Of a stretch of DNA of 64,000 nucleotides, positions 26,179 through 35,451 are shown one piece after another. Under the pieces are notes generated by a model. The model was given only the letters and a program-made list of their open reading frames with translations, did not search any database and was not told the DNA's origin. How positions within the stretch are numbered: position 1 is the stretch's first letter; each line of letters starts with the position of its first letter. The translations under genes and the position numbers were made by a program. Source of the DNA: Hyphomicrobiales bacterium (lineage in GTDB: Bacteria > Pseudomonadota > Alphaproteobacteria > Rhizobiales > Beijerinckiaceae); assembly GCA_028290285.1 (NCBI GenBank), contig JAQGKD010000090.1, positions 1 through 64,000 of the forward strand. Reading direction: 5' to 3'.

Positions 26179-27189
26179 ATGAAGTCTTTTGTACGCACAT
26201 TCTTCTCTGCCGTGTCCATCGCCGCCCTGGGCCTCACGGCCAGTTCCGCGTTGGCGCAGGGCGCGGGTGAGATCGTCGTGTACAACGCGCAGCATGAGAC
26301 GCTTGCGAAATCCTGGGCCGAGGCCTTCACGGCCGATACCGGCATCAAGGTCGTCCTGCGCAACGGCGGTGACACGCAGCTCGGAAATCAACTGGTGCAG
26401 GAAGGCGCGGCATCTTCGGCGGATGTCTTCCTGACCGAAAATTCGCCTGCGATGGTTCTCGTGGACAATGCGAAACTGTTCGCGCCCGTCGAACCCGCGA
26501 CACTCGACCTCGTGCCGGAGGAATATCGCCCCTCGCATGGACGCTGGATCGGCATCGCCGCACGTTCCACGGTCTTTGTCTACGACAAGCGCAAGCTCGA
26601 TCAAGCGAAGCTCCCGGCCTCGATCATGGATCTCGCCGATGCCTCATGGAAGGGCCGCTGGGCAGCCTCGCCGTCGGGCGCGGATTTTCAGGCCATCGTC
26701 AGCGCCATTCTCGAAATCAAGGGTCCCGCCGCTACGCAGGCCTGGCTCACCGCCATGAAGCAGAACAGCGTCGTGCTGCGCGGCAATGTCGCGGCGATGA
26801 AGGCCGTGAACGCGGGCGAGGTCGAAGGCGCTGTCATCTACCACTATTACTGGTTCGGCGATCAGGCCAAGACCGGCGAGAACAGCGGGAATGTCGGCGT
26901 GCACTACTTCCGCAACAAGGATGCAGGCGCATTCGTCTCCATCTCCGGGGGCGGCGTACTGGCGTCGAGCAAGAACCAGCCGCAGGCCCAGGCCTTCCTG
27001 AAGTGGATCGTCACAAAGGGCCAGAACATCCTGCGCACCGGCAATTCCTATGAATATGCTGTGGCCAAGGGCGCTGCGTCCAACGACCGTCTGCCTCCGC
27101 TGGTGGATCTCCAGGCACCCAAAATCGATCCCGCGAAGCTGAACAGCCGGGCCGTGTCGGACATGATGACCGCCGCCGGTCTGCTCTGA
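26179..27189 (+). CDS. Fe3+ ABC transporter periplasmic binding protein (FbpA/FutA type)
   Basis: The 336-residue protein starts MKSFVRTFFSAVSIAALGL with signal cleavage near SALAQG; GAGG precedes the ATG. The mature part has IVVYNAQHETLAKSWAEAF and DVFLTENSPAMVLVDN. A YHYYWFGDQ segment supplies the adjacent tyrosines that bind ferric iron in this family. It is the first gene of an fbpABC-type operon; the permease starts 15 bp later. An ATG 93 bp further upstream would bury the leader. Confidence 0.9.
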   Translation: MKSFVRTFFSAVSIAALGLTASSALAQGAGEIVVYNAQHETLAKSWAEAFTADTGIKVVLRNGGDTQLGNQLVQEGAASSADVFLTENSPAMVLVDNAKLFAPVEPATLDLVPEEYRPSHGRWIGIAARSTVFVYDKRKLDQAKLPASIMDLADASWKGRWAASPSGADFQAIVSAILEIKGPAATQAWLTAMKQNSVVLRGNVAAMKAVNAGEVEGAVIYHYYWFGDQAKTGENSGNVGVHYFRNKDAGAFVSISGGGVLASSKNQPQAQAFLKWIVTKGQNILRTGNSYEYAVAKGAASNDRLPPLVDLQAPKIDPAKLNSRAVSDMMTAAGLL

Positions 27190-27204
27190 AGAGAACCCCA
27201 CGAC

Positions 27205-28782
27205 GTGTCGCAGTTGCTGCATGCAGACAAACGTAAGGCGCGGACGATCGACGCGGGCGCGGAGCGCTGGCGGGTTAATCCCGTCGTCGCGGCTGCGGCT
27301 GTCGTCGCGACGGCGTGTCTTCTGCCGATCGCGTTCGTCGCATGGCTAGCGGTGAACACGGGCTGGGAGACAGCGGTCGCGCTCGTCTTCCGTGCACGTG
27401 TGGCCGAGTTGCTGTTCAGCACGCTGCTGCTCCAGATCTGTGCGCTGCCGCCCACCATCGTCGTCGCCGTCGGCCTCGCCTGGGTCACGGAGCGCGCGAG
27501 CGTGCCCTGGCCGAAATTCTGGTCGTGGCTGGCGATCTCGCCACTTGCCGCGCCGGCCTTCCTGCACAGCTACGCCTGGACGACGATTGCACCAAGCTTC
27601 CATGGGCTCGCCGCAGCCGTGCTGATCTCGGTGCTGGCCTATGCGCCCTTTCTCTATTTGCCCGTCGCCGCGCAATTGCGCCGTCTCGATCCCGCTCTGG
27701 AAGAGGCTGCGAGTTCGCTCGGCCACTCCCCGGCGCGCGTCTTTTGGCGTGTGATCCTGCCGCAGCTTCGTCTCGGGATATGTGCGGGCGCGCTGCTCGT
27801 CGGCCTGCATCTTCTGGCGGAATACGGCCTCTTCGCGCTGGTGCGATACGACACGTTCACGACCGCCATCATGGATCAGTTCCAGTCCGCGTATAATGCG
27901 CCCGCCGCCAACATGCTCGGCGGCATTCTCGTTCTCTGCTCCCTCGCGCTTCTGCGGATCGAATCTCTCGTGCGCGGCGACGAGAGGCGCTACGCGCGCG
28001 TCGGGTCCGGCGCAGCGCGCGATGCACTGGGTGAACGGCCCAATTGGAAGAGCGCCGCGACGCTGGCCTTGCCGCTCGTCTACGGTGCGCTGGCGCTGGG
28101 CGTGCCCTTCGTCGTTCTCGGGCGCTGGCTGTGGCTCGGTGGACGCGACGTGTGGAACGTGGACGTGTTGTCGGCGCTGTCACAAACAGCAGTTCTCGCC
28201 ATCGCGGGCGCTGTCCTGACGACGCTCGCAGCCGCGCCGATGGCGTGGCTTTCAATCCGCCAGCCCGGCCGCCTGCAACGCGCGCTCGAAGCCTGTCACC
28301 TCTACGCCGGCTCCCTGCCGGGCGTCGTCATCGGTCTTGCGATCGTGGCTTTCGCCATCCGCTTCGCGCACCCGCTCTACCAGACCGCTGCGACCGTTCT
28401 TCTGGCCTATGTGCTCTTGTTCCTGCCGCGCGCGCTCTCCGGGCTGAAACCCAGCCTCGCGCAGGCGCCCGTGGAACTGGAGCAGGCCGCAGCATCGCTC
28501 GGACGCACGCCTCTGCAAGCCTTTTTCGCAGTGACCCTGCGCCTCGCCGCGCCCGGCGTGGCGGCGAGCCTGTGCCTCGTGTCCCTCGCTGTTGCGACGG
28601 AACTCACGGCCACATTGATGCTGGCGCCGAACGGCACGCGGACGCTGGCGACGGCCTTCTGGGCGCTCGTCAGCGAGATCGACTATATGGGCGCGGCGCC
28701 CTATGCCGTGAGCATGGTGCTGGTGTCCGCGCCCATGACCTTCCTGCTCTATTCACAATCGCAAAGGATTGCCGGGCGATGA
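27205..28782 (+). CDS. Fe3+ ABC transporter permease (FbpB type, fused two-half)
   Basis: A 525-residue membrane protein starting at GTG. It has about twelve segments in two homologous halves, each with a permease loop: [25 protein letters not shown] in the first and [23 protein letters not shown] in the second. This is the usual architecture of FbpB/AfuB/ThiP permeases. Its TGA overlaps the ATG of the ATPase gene (ATGA), which points to translational coupling. Confidence 0.9.
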   Translation: MSQLLHADKRKARTIDAGAERWRVNPVVAAAAVVATACLLPIAFVAWLAVNTGWETAVALVFRARVAELLFSTLLLQICALPPTIVVAVGLAWVTERASVPWPKFWSWLAISPLAAPAFLHSYAWTTIAPSFHGLAAAVLISVLAYAPFLYLPVAAQLRRLDPALEEAASSLGHSPARVFWRVILPQLRLGICAGALLVGLHLLAEYGLFALVRYDTFTTAIMDQFQSAYNAPAANMLGGILVLCSLALLRIESLVRGDERRYARVGSGAARDALGERPNWKSAATLALPLVYGALALGVPFVVLGRWLWLGGRDVWNVDVLSALSQTAVLAIAGAVLTTLAAAPMAWLSIRQPGRLQRALEACHLYAGSLPGVVIGLAIVAFAIRFAHPLYQTAATVLLAYVLLFLPRALSGLKPSLAQAPVELEQAAASLGRTPLQAFFAVTLRLAAPGVAASLCLVSLAVATELTATLMLAPNGTRTLATAFWALVSEIDYMGAAPYAVSMVLVSAPMTFLLYSQSQRIAGR

Positions 28783-29828
28783 GCGACCTTCGTGTGAGCG
28801 GGCTCAGCAAGCGCTTCGGACAGACGGCAGCGCTGGTCGATGTCAGCCTGTTTGCGGTGTCCGCAAGCCGCACGGCTGTGGTCGGACCGTCGGGTTCCGG
28901 CAAGTCGACCCTGCTGCGCCTGATCGCCGGTTTCGAGCGGCCCGACGAAGGCGAGATCGTGCTCGGAGAGGACCGTCTCGCGCGCGGCCGGGCGACCGTT
29001 CCCGCCCATCTGCGCAACATCGGCATCGTCTCGCAGGACGGCGCGCTCTTTCCCCATCTCGACGTGGCGCAAAACATCGCCTTCGGGATCGACAAGAGCG
29101 CGGACCGTCATGCCCTCGTCCTGAAGGCGCTCGACATGGTCAAGCTCGATCGTGCGCTGGTTGAGCGCCGGCCGCATGAATTGTCCGGCGGCCAGCAGCA
29201 GCGCGTCGCGCTGGCGCGAGCCCTCGCCCGCAAGCCGCGCCTCATGCTGCTGGACGAGCCCTTCTCGGCGCTGGACGCCGGTTTGCGCCACAGCGTGCGC
29301 AACGAAGTGATGCAGACGCTGGACGAAGTCGGCATCGGCAGCATTCTCGTCACGCACGATCACGCGGAGGCTTTGTCCTTCGCCGATCAGGTCGCGGTGA
29401 TGCGCAACGGCCGCCTCGTGCAGGCGGGAGCACCGCGCGATCTCTACCTGCGCCCGGTGGACCCCGAAACCGCGATCATGCTGGGCCACGCGATCATCCT
29501 GCCCGCGCGGATCGGCGAAGGCTATGTGGAAACCCCACTCGGCCGCCTCGCGGCGGTGACATTGGGGCGAACGGGGAGTGGCGAGATCATGCTGCGTCCC
29601 GAGCAGATCGTGCTCGAAGCTGCGAGTGGGGACGGTGAGGGGGGCTGCCGTGCCACGGTGGGAAGGATCGAATTCGCGGGGCCGACGTCTATTGTGTCGG
29701 TCGTGCTGGAGGATGAGTCTTTTGGGGGCAAGCGGCTTGAGTTCGCGATACGTCAGCGGAGCGATTCCGGGGCGGGGGCCGGAGCGCGCGTGAGCGTGCG
29801 GGTTCGTGGGGGTGGGCATTTGTTTTGA
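28779..29828 (+). CDS. Fe3+ ABC transporter ATPase (FbpC type)
   Basis: A 349-residue ATPase with Walker [11 protein letters not shown]-loop [14 protein letters not shown], signature LSGGQQQR, Walker [15 protein letters not shown] and H-loop THD. A C-terminal TOBE-like domain (about 240-349) contains [11 protein letters not shown]. FbpC/PotA-type length. A longer open frame to the left is a shadow over the permease gene. It is the last gene of the iron operon; the retron begins about 220 bp downstream. Confidence 0.95.
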   Translation: MSDLRVSGLSKRFGQTAALVDVSLFAVSASRTAVVGPSGSGKSTLLRLIAGFERPDEGEIVLGEDRLARGRATVPAHLRNIGIVSQDGALFPHLDVAQNIAFGIDKSADRHALVLKALDMVKLDRALVERRPHELSGGQQQRVALARALARKPRLMLLDEPFSALDAGLRHSVRNEVMQTLDEVGIGSILVTHDHAEALSFADQVAVMRNGRLVQAGAPRDLYLRPVDPETAIMLGHAIILPARIGEGYVETPLGRLAAVTLGRTGSGEIMLRPEQIVLEAASGDGEGGCRATVGRIEFAGPTSIVSVVLEDESFGGKRLEFAIRQRSDSGAGAGARVSVRVRGGGHLF

Positions 29829-30049
29829 TTGGGTTAGAGAGTCCGCGCGAATTTTCGGACCAAGGTCGACGAAGGCCATCGTGAACGGACCTTGTGCACG
29901 GGTGCGGCGGACTGAAATCCAAAGGCCGAGAACATGGTGCCGGAGCGATTTAACCTATTAGGAACGATCTGGAGGCTAGCTAAGTTCGCCGCACATTTCC
30001 CGGACGAGGTCGTATACAAGCGCCGACGAGATTGGTAATCATTATCTAA

Positions 30050-30167
30050 CGAGGTCTCCCATCGCATACGCGCTGTCGAAACTGCGGCGTAAGAGCTAAT
30101 ATCTGATACAGGATCGTGCGCGCCAGCCTATAACTGGATGCCTGGCGTGATTGGAAGGGAGACCTCG
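30050..30167 (+). ncRNA. Candidate retron msr-msd non-coding RNA
   Basis: CGAGGTCTCCC at 30050-30060 (a1) is the exact reverse complement of GGGAGACCTCG at 30157-30167 (a2), an 11-bp perfect repeat. Between them lie three hairpins: 30067-30091 (7 bp, one bulge), 30101-30114 (5 bp, one bulge) and 30119-30149 (8 bp including a G-U). The a2 repeat overlaps the ribosome site and the first base of the reverse transcriptase GTG start. Placement and layout are those of a retron RNA. The usual AGC branch motif directly after a1 is not seen and the 3' hairpin is short, so boundaries are uncertain. Confidence 0.65.
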
Positions 30168-31750
30168 TGCCATTCGCCTCGTTTTCCAGAGAGCCGATTA
30201 GAATAAGTATTCCCGCTGAATTCACGAACGAAACGGAACTGCTGAGATACCTGGGCTTGTCACAGGCAGAACTCAAGAAGATTTGGTGGTTTCGTGGCCG
30301 GATGTACAGGCAGTTCGATATCGCAAAGGCCACCGGCAAAAAGAGGCTCATAAGCGCCCCTGACCGCCGCCTCAAAATGTTGCAGCGGAAGATCGCCGCG
30401 TCGCTTGACGAGATTTACGAGCCTAGACACGCGGTGCATGGGTTCGTGCGTGATCGCTCGGTCAAGTCGAACGCGAAATCCCATCTTCGAAGCAAGTTCG
30501 TTTTGAATCTTGATGTCGAAGGCTTTTTCCCATCAATCTCCGAAAGTCGCGTGTCTGGCCTCTTCAATGCGTTGGGTATCAGCAAGCGAGTTTCGAATAT
30601 CCTAGCGCGGATTTGTTGCAATGAACGAAGCTTACCTCAAGGCGCTCCCAGCAGCCCGGTGATCTCCAACATGATCTGCTTTCGAATGGACAAGGAGCTG
30701 CATGCCTACGCGAAGGAGGCGCGTTGCATTTACACCAGATACGCTGACGACATTACGTTTTCAAGCTATCAGCCCTTGAACGCACTATTCGAAGGTTCGC
30801 TCCCCGCAGTGGGAAACTTTCCGCCGGATTTGCTCAAGGTTCGACTACAGGCCATTTTTCAGAGCAACGGCTTCGAAATCAATCCCAAAAAAGCTTATTA
30901 TGCAGACAAGCATTCGCGTCAAACAGTGACCGGGCTCAGGGTAAATGAAATAGTGAACGTCGACAGACGGTTCGTTCGCAACATCCGTGCCGCACTCTAC
31001 ACCGTAGAGAAGAAAGGGGTGGCGGTCGCACAAAAAGAGCTTGCAAACAAATACAAATCAAACGCGAGTCTCTTCGCGCATCTTCAAGGGCGAGTAGCCT
31101 GGGTGGGGCATGTAAAGGGCCGGGCCGATCCGATCTTCCGTAGCATCGCCTCACGCTTCAATAAGCTCTTTCCAGAGTACGAATTGAAAGTCCTGCCTAC
31201 CGCCGTCGAGGTGAGAGATCGCGCCATATGGGTTGTCGAACACGACGAAGGTGAAGGTTCACAAGGGACCGCGTTCTTCCTAAGATCGGTCGGGCTGATT
31301 ACTGCATGGCATTGCGTCGAGGGAGCGACCGAAGTCGAACTCTATCATCCAAGCAAACCATCAAACAAGTTTAAGGCGACGGTCCTCAAGCATCATGCGC
31401 ACCGCGACCTAGCCATCTTGAAACATGAAATATTGGAGACTGAGTACTACGAACTGGAGATCTCAAGGCGTAATTTCAAAACAGGGGACAGCCTGACGGC
31501 TTTTGGGTATCCGGGATTCGGGCACGGAGACAAAATCAACGTTCGGCCTGGATCGATTAGTTCCCTGCCCACGAAAAGCGGCGTCCCCATGCTTGAGGTG
31601 ACCCAGAAGCTCGTACCAGGCATGTCCGGCGGGCCCGTTCTTGATGACGCCGATGCAGTAGCCGGTGTTATCCATAAGGGTGGTCGCACCGACAATCGAG
31701 ACTTCGCCATACATATAAACGCACTGAGCGCTTGGCTGCGTGAAGTGTAA
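30167..31750 (+). CDS. Retron reverse transcriptase fused to a trypsin-like serine protease
   Basis: The 527-residue protein starts at a GTG with AAGGGAG upstream. Residues 40-310 are a retron RT: NAKSH (102-106, the retron-specific NAxxH), Asp116 in LNLDVEGFF, PQGAPSSPVIS (158-168), YADD (192-195) and VTG (254-256, the second retron signature). Residues 345-527 are a chymotrypsin-fold protease with His382 in ITAWHCV, Asp414 in HRDLAIL and Ser487 in GMSGGPV. RT-protease fusions are a recognised retron architecture; in this class the protease is thought to be the effector released or activated when phage disturbs the RT-msDNA complex. GC content is visibly lower than in the neighbours, suggesting transfer. 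No partner effector gene is adjacent. Confidence 0.92.
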   Translation: MPFASFSREPIRISIPAEFTNETELLRYLGLSQAELKKIWWFRGRMYRQFDIAKATGKKRLISAPDRRLKMLQRKIAASLDEIYEPRHAVHGFVRDRSVKSNAKSHLRSKFVLNLDVEGFFPSISESRVSGLFNALGISKRVSNILARICCNERSLPQGAPSSPVISNMICFRMDKELHAYAKEARCIYTRYADDITFSSYQPLNALFEGSLPAVGNFPPDLLKVRLQAIFQSNGFEINPKKAYYADKHSRQTVTGLRVNEIVNVDRRFVRNIRAALYTVEKKGVAVAQKELANKYKSNASLFAHLQGRVAWVGHVKGRADPIFRSIASRFNKLFPEYELKVLPTAVEVRDRAIWVVEHDEGEGSQGTAFFLRSVGLITAWHCVEGATEVELYHPSKPSNKFKATVLKHHAHRDLAILKHEILETEYYELEISRRNFKTGDSLTAFGYPGFGHGDKINVRPGSISSLPTKSGVPMLEVTQKLVPGMSGGPVLDDADAVAGVIHKGGRTDNRDFAIHINALSAWLREV

Positions 31751-31771
31751 TCCGAACCGCTCCCCCCAGCC

Positions 31772-33115
31772 TCACCCCAACGGCACGCGCAGCGTCACCC
31801 GTATCTCATCCTCCGCGAACGACCGGAAAACCTCACTCCCGAACTGAGCGGGCACGACCAAATCAAGCAAGGTCGTTCCAAACCCCTTCCGGCTGCGCGT
31901 CCTCGCCTCGACCGTCCCGTGTTCGGCCCAGAAGAAATCCAGCCCCTCATCGTCGACAGTCCATCGAATTTCGATGGTCCCGGTGTCGCCCCTGAGCGCG
32001 CCGTGTTTGACGGCGTTGGTCGCAAGCTCGTGGATCATCATGGCGAGCGTCGGGGCCACCTGCGAGCTCAAGGCGACGTTCGGCCCCACGGCGGCCACGC
32101 GCGCCTCGGTCACGAAGGGCCCGAGTTCCTGGTCGATCAGATCGGAGACGCAAATCGTTTGTCCCCCTGCCTCCGTCAGCCGGGAATGCGTCTGCGCCAG
32201 GGCGCCAATTCGCCGCGTGAACGCGTGCCGGAACTCGTCGATGGAGCTGCATACGCCCGCCGTGACGCCCGCGATTCCCTGCACTGTCGACAGCGTGTTG
32301 CGCACCCTGTGATGCAGTTCCCGAACCAGCAGGGCCTGGCGTTCTTCGGCGGCCTTCGCCTCCGTGCGGTCCTCATACACACCCGAGGCGCCGATAATGG
32401 AGCCGTCGGGGCCCAGCACCGGCGCAGCTGTGATCTTCACGGGGAAGGTGGTCCAGTCCTTCCTCAACCTCGTCGTCTCGGTGGTGATCGTCTCGCCGGA
32501 GAGGGTTCGCAGCATCACGCCGTCGGCGTTCGTCCGGGCGTCCGCAGGAATGATCATGGTGGCGAGTTTGCCGACAGCCTCCGCTTTCGTGTAGCCGAAC
32601 ATGGACACGGCCCCGTCGTTCCAGGATGCGACACGACGGTCTTTGTTCACGCTGATGACGGCGTAGGGCGTGGAGGCGACGACGGAGGCCAGGTAGGCAT
32701 TCTCCAGCTCTTCCACTTTCCGCTCGGTCAGATCGATGAGCATGCCGGTAATCTCGGAGAGGTCGCCGGACCCATTGACGATTGCCTGGGCCCTGAGCAG
32801 GAACCAGCGGACCTGATTGTCGAAACGCCGGATCCGGAAATCGACGCGGAAGAAATGATCGTCGCTGGTCATTGCGGTGCGAACGCATGCCGAAATCCGC
32901 TCCCGCTCACCGGGCAGCAGCCGGGAAACGATCTGATTCAAGCTGGGGCGCTCGTCGGCTCCCAGTCCGAGCAGTGCGTTGAACTGGGGCGACCTCAATA
33001 CGTCCTGCGTAGCCATGACGAAGGTCCACGGCGCCATCTTCGCGGCCGCGAAAGCAGCTGCGAGGTCTAAGCTGGGCCGGCTCAATTCCTTGAGTTCCAA
33101 GACCATTTCCCCCAA
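31772..33115 (-). CDS. HWE-family sensor histidine kinase with PAS domains
   Basis: A 447-residue soluble kinase. Residues 20-132 form a PAS/PAC unit ending LIDLTERK; 138-255 form a second PAS (STPYAVISVNKDRRVASWND). The kinase core has phosphoacceptor RELHHRVRN (His268/269), N-box HELATNAVKHGAL (362-374), WAE (396-398) and GFG. The H-box and WxE motif define the HWE family, common in Hyphomicrobiales for light, stress or general-stress signalling. No membrane segment, and no cognate response regulator next to it. It is convergent with the retron gene, 21 bp apart. Confidence 0.92.
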   Translation of the reverse strand: MGEMVLELKELSRPSLDLAAAFAAAKMAPWTFVMATQDVLRSPQFNALLGLGADERPSLNQIVSRLLPGERERISACVRTAMTSDDHFFRVDFRIRRFDNQVRWFLLRAQAIVNGSGDLSEITGMLIDLTERKVEELENAYLASVVASTPYAVISVNKDRRVASWNDGAVSMFGYTKAEAVGKLATMIIPADARTNADGVMLRTLSGETITTETTRLRKDWTTFPVKITAAPVLGPDGSIIGASGVYEDRTEAKAAEERQALLVRELHHRVRNTLSTVQGIAGVTAGVCSSIDEFRHAFTRRIGALAQTHSRLTEAGGQTICVSDLIDQELGPFVTEARVAAVGPNVALSSQVAPTLAMMIHELATNAVKHGALRGDTGTIEIRWTVDDEGLDFFWAEHGTVEARTRSRKGFGTTLLDLVVPAQFGSEVFRSFAEDEIRVTLRVPLG

Positions 33116-33304
33116 CTTCCCGTTTTATATCTGGGCCTTAGGAGATCGTGTGCCCCTATCTTGACGGGCGCAAGGCGGCGTTTCGGGCAAGAGCCATCGG
33201 TACCAAAGGGTACGCGCTGCATTGGCGTGCTTGCGATGAGTCGTCATCGGCTGCTCATGCCCATGAGCAGGTCCGGCGGGCTCAAATCTTATGGGCGTGG
33301 GAAA

Positions 33305-33350
33305 TGGTGCTGCGAGACAGGATTGAACTGTCGACCTCTCCATTACCAAA
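33305..33350 (-). other. 3' fragment of tRNA-Thr(GGT), probable attachment site at the element's left end
   Basis: On the - strand these 46 bases fold as the end of a tRNA: anticodon loop TTGGTAA (anticodon GGT), 3' anticodon stem, variable loop, T-arm GACAG-TTCAATC-CTGTC, acceptor 3' strand TCGCAGC, then A-CCA. The matching 5' anticodon stem, D-arm and acceptor 5' strand are absent; upstream bases do not pair. Such a 3' piece beside an integrase is the classic footprint of integration into a tRNA gene. Orientation implies the intact tRNA-Thr lies at the far right end, outside the window. Confidence 0.8.
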
Positions 33351-33430
33351 ATAGTGCCTTTAAAAGGAAAACAGTTACTTAGCCCCGAAACAGCCCTCGA
33401 TATTCCCCGTTTGTCCCGCCTGATTCCGAG

Positions 33431-33452
33431 GTTTCATGGGCGTTTCATGGGC
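33431..33452. repeat. Tandem 11-bp direct repeat between att core and integrase gene
   Basis: GTTTCATGGGC occurs twice back to back (33431-33441 and 33442-33452), just past the integrase stop and about 80 bp from the tRNA fragment. The position suits integrase arm-type binding sites. Function inferred from position only. Confidence 0.45.
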
Positions 33453-33455
33453 CGT

Positions 33456-34574
33456 TCACAGGGCGTTCGCGGAGCCCTTGAGGAAGTCGGACGAGTGGTG
33501 CCCGTAGACTTCGCTTATGACCTGCTCGCTGGTCCCGAGATAGCCGGCAACCTCCCAAAGCGGGCGTCCCTTTTGGAGAAGCCAAGTCGCGCACGTGTGT
33601 TTCAAAACGTGGGGCGTCACGTCCTCGGCGAGGCCAGCAAGCTTGCGCGCGCTGGCCCAAGCCTTGCGCTCCTTCAAGATCGGCTTGCCGCGAAACTCAA
33701 CCACATGCTCGGCCGAATTGCGCCGCCAGCCGCGCACGTGAGGGGCGAGAGACCGGGGAATCGGTAGCGGTGTCCGCCGCTTGTTCGTCTGCCGCTCACC
33801 GTAGCCACGGCGATAGATGAGCCCGTTTTCGATGTCGATCCAACCGCCGTCGACGTGCGGCATCCATCGGAGCTTCAGGATGGCGCCATGCCGGGTGCCC
33901 GTGTAGAGCCCGATCAGAATGAACCGAGCGACGTGGCGCGAGATCTTATCGTGATTCCGCCGCCAGCGCGTCCCGTCGTGCCAAAATCCAAGAGCCCCGG
34001 CCAGCAGCCGCGCTGCCTCCGACCTTGTGAGCCAACGGACCCGGCCCTCTGATGCGTCCGGCAGGGTGACGGGCACGATGCGGGTAATGACCCTTTCCTT
34101 GAAGGCAAAGCCGATCGCCGCCGACAGGGTGGCGAGTTCCCGCCGAGCCGTTGACTCGCTGATGCGCGGCGCGCTCTCCGGATCCTTTGTGTAGCGAGGG
34201 TCAGGCTGGGCCGTGCGCCAAGCCGTATAGGCCCGACACGTTGAGGCGTGAATATCGTCGACGTTCTTCGTGCCCCAGAACGTCAGCAGGGGGGCCACGG
34301 TGTAGCCGGTCAACTCCGGCCGGGACGTCTTGGGCGCGTGTTGCTCGACGTAGACCGTCAGGATGTCCGAGACGGGGACGACAGACGGATCACCTCGGCG
34401 GATCGGCTCCCTTTTTTGACCGATGTATTCCGCGAGCTTTTCTTCAGCTTCTCTACCGCCATCTTCGCCGTGTGCAACGACCTGCTCATGGCCGTTATCG
34501 AGGATGACCCAGACGGTCTCTCGACCGGCGCGGCGGCGGGCGTAAAGCCTTGCGGGTTTCTTTGGACGCGGCAC
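33456..34574 (-). CDS. int: Tyrosine recombinase / phage integrase
   Basis: A 372-residue integrase with an N-terminal DNA-binding arm (ARLYARRRAGRETVWVI), a SAM-like core-binding domain (about 65-170) and a catalytic domain. Catalytic residues: Arg228 in YTGTRHG, Lys265 in TNKRRTPLP, His322 in TPHVLKHT, with Lys325 where the second Arg is usual, and Tyr357 in EVYGHH. The HVLKH variant is frequent in alphaproteobacterial phage integrases. It ends about 100 bp from the tRNA-Thr fragment, as expected for the element's own integrase. Its 5' part overlaps the preceding gene by 217 bp. Confidence 0.95.
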   Translation of the reverse strand: MPRPKKPARLYARRRAGRETVWVILDNGHEQVVAHGEDGGREAEEKLAEYIGQKREPIRRGDPSVVPVSDILTVYVEQHAPKTSRPELTGYTVAPLLTFWGTKNVDDIHASTCRAYTAWRTAQPDPRYTKDPESAPRISESTARRELATLSAAIGFAFKERVITRIVPVTLPDASEGRVRWLTRSEAARLLAGALGFWHDGTRWRRNHDKISRHVARFILIGLYTGTRHGAILKLRWMPHVDGGWIDIENGLIYRRGYGERQTNKRRTPLPIPRSLAPHVRGWRRNSAEHVVEFRGKPILKERKAWASARKLAGLAEDVTPHVLKHTCATWLLQKGRPLWEVAGYLGTSEQVISEVYGHHSSDFLKGSANAL

Positions 34575-34825
34575 GCTTCCCTCATTTTCTCGATCGCAGC
34601 CAGGGAGGTGTATTCCTTGCTGGCGATCATTTCGACGTCCAAACGGCCCCGGTCGCGCTCTTTCCGGAGCCCGGCGACGGTCATGGAGCCGTCAGGAAAG
34701 GCCAAAGCTGCGGCGACGGCAAGTCTAAGGGGTTGATCCGGGCGGATTTGGTCCCGATCGGGCAGCCTTAAGGGCTGCCTTGCCCGGGGCGGGTTCCTTG
34801 GGCGGGTGGCTTGTTGCCGGGTCAT
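34358..34825 (-). CDS. Excisionase-like / small DNA-binding protein overlapping integrase
   Basis: From the ATG at 34825, which overlaps the J-domain gene stop as ATGA, the product is 155 residues. The middle reads FPDGSMTVAGLRKERDRGRLDVEMIASKEYTSLAAIEKMREACRV, which looks like a winged or AlpA-like HTH. Similar proteins precede integrases in Rhizobiales prophages, so it could be the excisionase. The last 72 codons run over the integrase N-terminus in another frame; the C-terminus is basic and Ser/Thr-rich. The large overlap is unusual, but both reading frames look real. Confidence 0.65.
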   Translation of the reverse strand: MTRQQATRPRNPPRARQPLRLPDRDQIRPDQPLRLAVAAALAFPDGSMTVAGLRKERDRGRLDVEMIASKEYTSLAAIEKMREACRVQRNPQGFTPAAAPVERPSGSSSITAMSRSLHTAKMAVEKLKKSSRNTSVKKGSRSAEVIRLSSPSRTS

Positions 34826-35451
34826 TGTGCCGCTCCTTGCAGGGCGTCGTCGCGCGCCCGGTTGAGCCGCGCCATAGCGTCGTGCGAGCCGCCGGGCTTG
34901 TCCGGATGCGCCTCGGTGGCGCGCCCGCGGAACGCTCTCTCGATCTCGGCGCGCGAGGAGCGCGGCTGCACACCGAGAATTTCCCAGCATGTCTTTGGCG
35001 CGGGGAGTGCGACGAAGCCCGAGAACATCTCCGCGACCGACGCGACGCCATGGCGCTCGATGGCGCGTGTCGCCTGAATGTGCGCAGCGATCGCAGCGAT
35101 ATTATCGGCTACGCGCCTGTAGGTATCGCAGGGCAGGCAATGAGGCTTGTCTGCAATTCGAAAATAGACGGCGACGCCGGGGTCGGCGGGCTCCTTCTGG
35201 CCGGACCGCGGCAGACCATCGAGGCGCGTCTCGAGGTTGCTGCTCACGACCACATAGCCCGCACGAATGGAGTCGAGTTCCTTCTGCAGCCGGCTGAGTG
35301 CGTCGGCGACGGTGATCTGGTTTTTCTCGGTCCAGGAGCCGCCCATCAGATTGCTCCGTGCAACCGCCTTGTTGAACTGAGCAGCCTTTCGGCTCTGCGG
35401 CGCGCGGCGCGGCCGATTGGACGGCCACGCGAGAGGATAGGCGGTCGTCAT
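34822..35451 (-). CDS. J-domain protein of prophage type
   Basis: A 209-residue protein beginning MTTAYPLAWPSNRPRRAP. Its C-terminal 50 residues are a J-domain: CWEILGVQPRSSRAEIERAFR and AHPDKPGGS with the HPD motif (about 182-184), which stimulates DnaK ATPase. The N-terminal part (LPRSGQ, YFRIADKPHCLPCDTYRRVADNIAAI) is a conserved phage segment of unknown role. It probably recruits host DnaK to a phage complex. It is ATGA-coupled to genes on both sides. Confidence 0.85.
   Translation of the reverse strand: MTTAYPLAWPSNRPRRAPQSRKAAQFNKAVARSNLMGGSWTEKNQITVADALSRLQKELDSIRAGYVVVSSNLETRLDGLPRSGQKEPADPGVAVYFRIADKPHCLPCDTYRRVADNIAAIAAHIQATRAIERHGVASVAEMFSGFVALPAPKTCWEILGVQPRSSRAEIERAFRGRATEAHPDKPGGSHDAMARLNRARDDALQGAAQ

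Noticed and set aside
30050..31750. Group II intron or diversity-generating retroelement
   Set aside because: No intron domain V, maturase or template/variable repeat pair is seen, while NAxxH and VTG are retron-specific.
33305..33350. Functional tRNA gene
   Set aside because: Only the 3' part from the anticodon loop on is present; the 5' acceptor, D-arm and 5' anticodon stem are missing.
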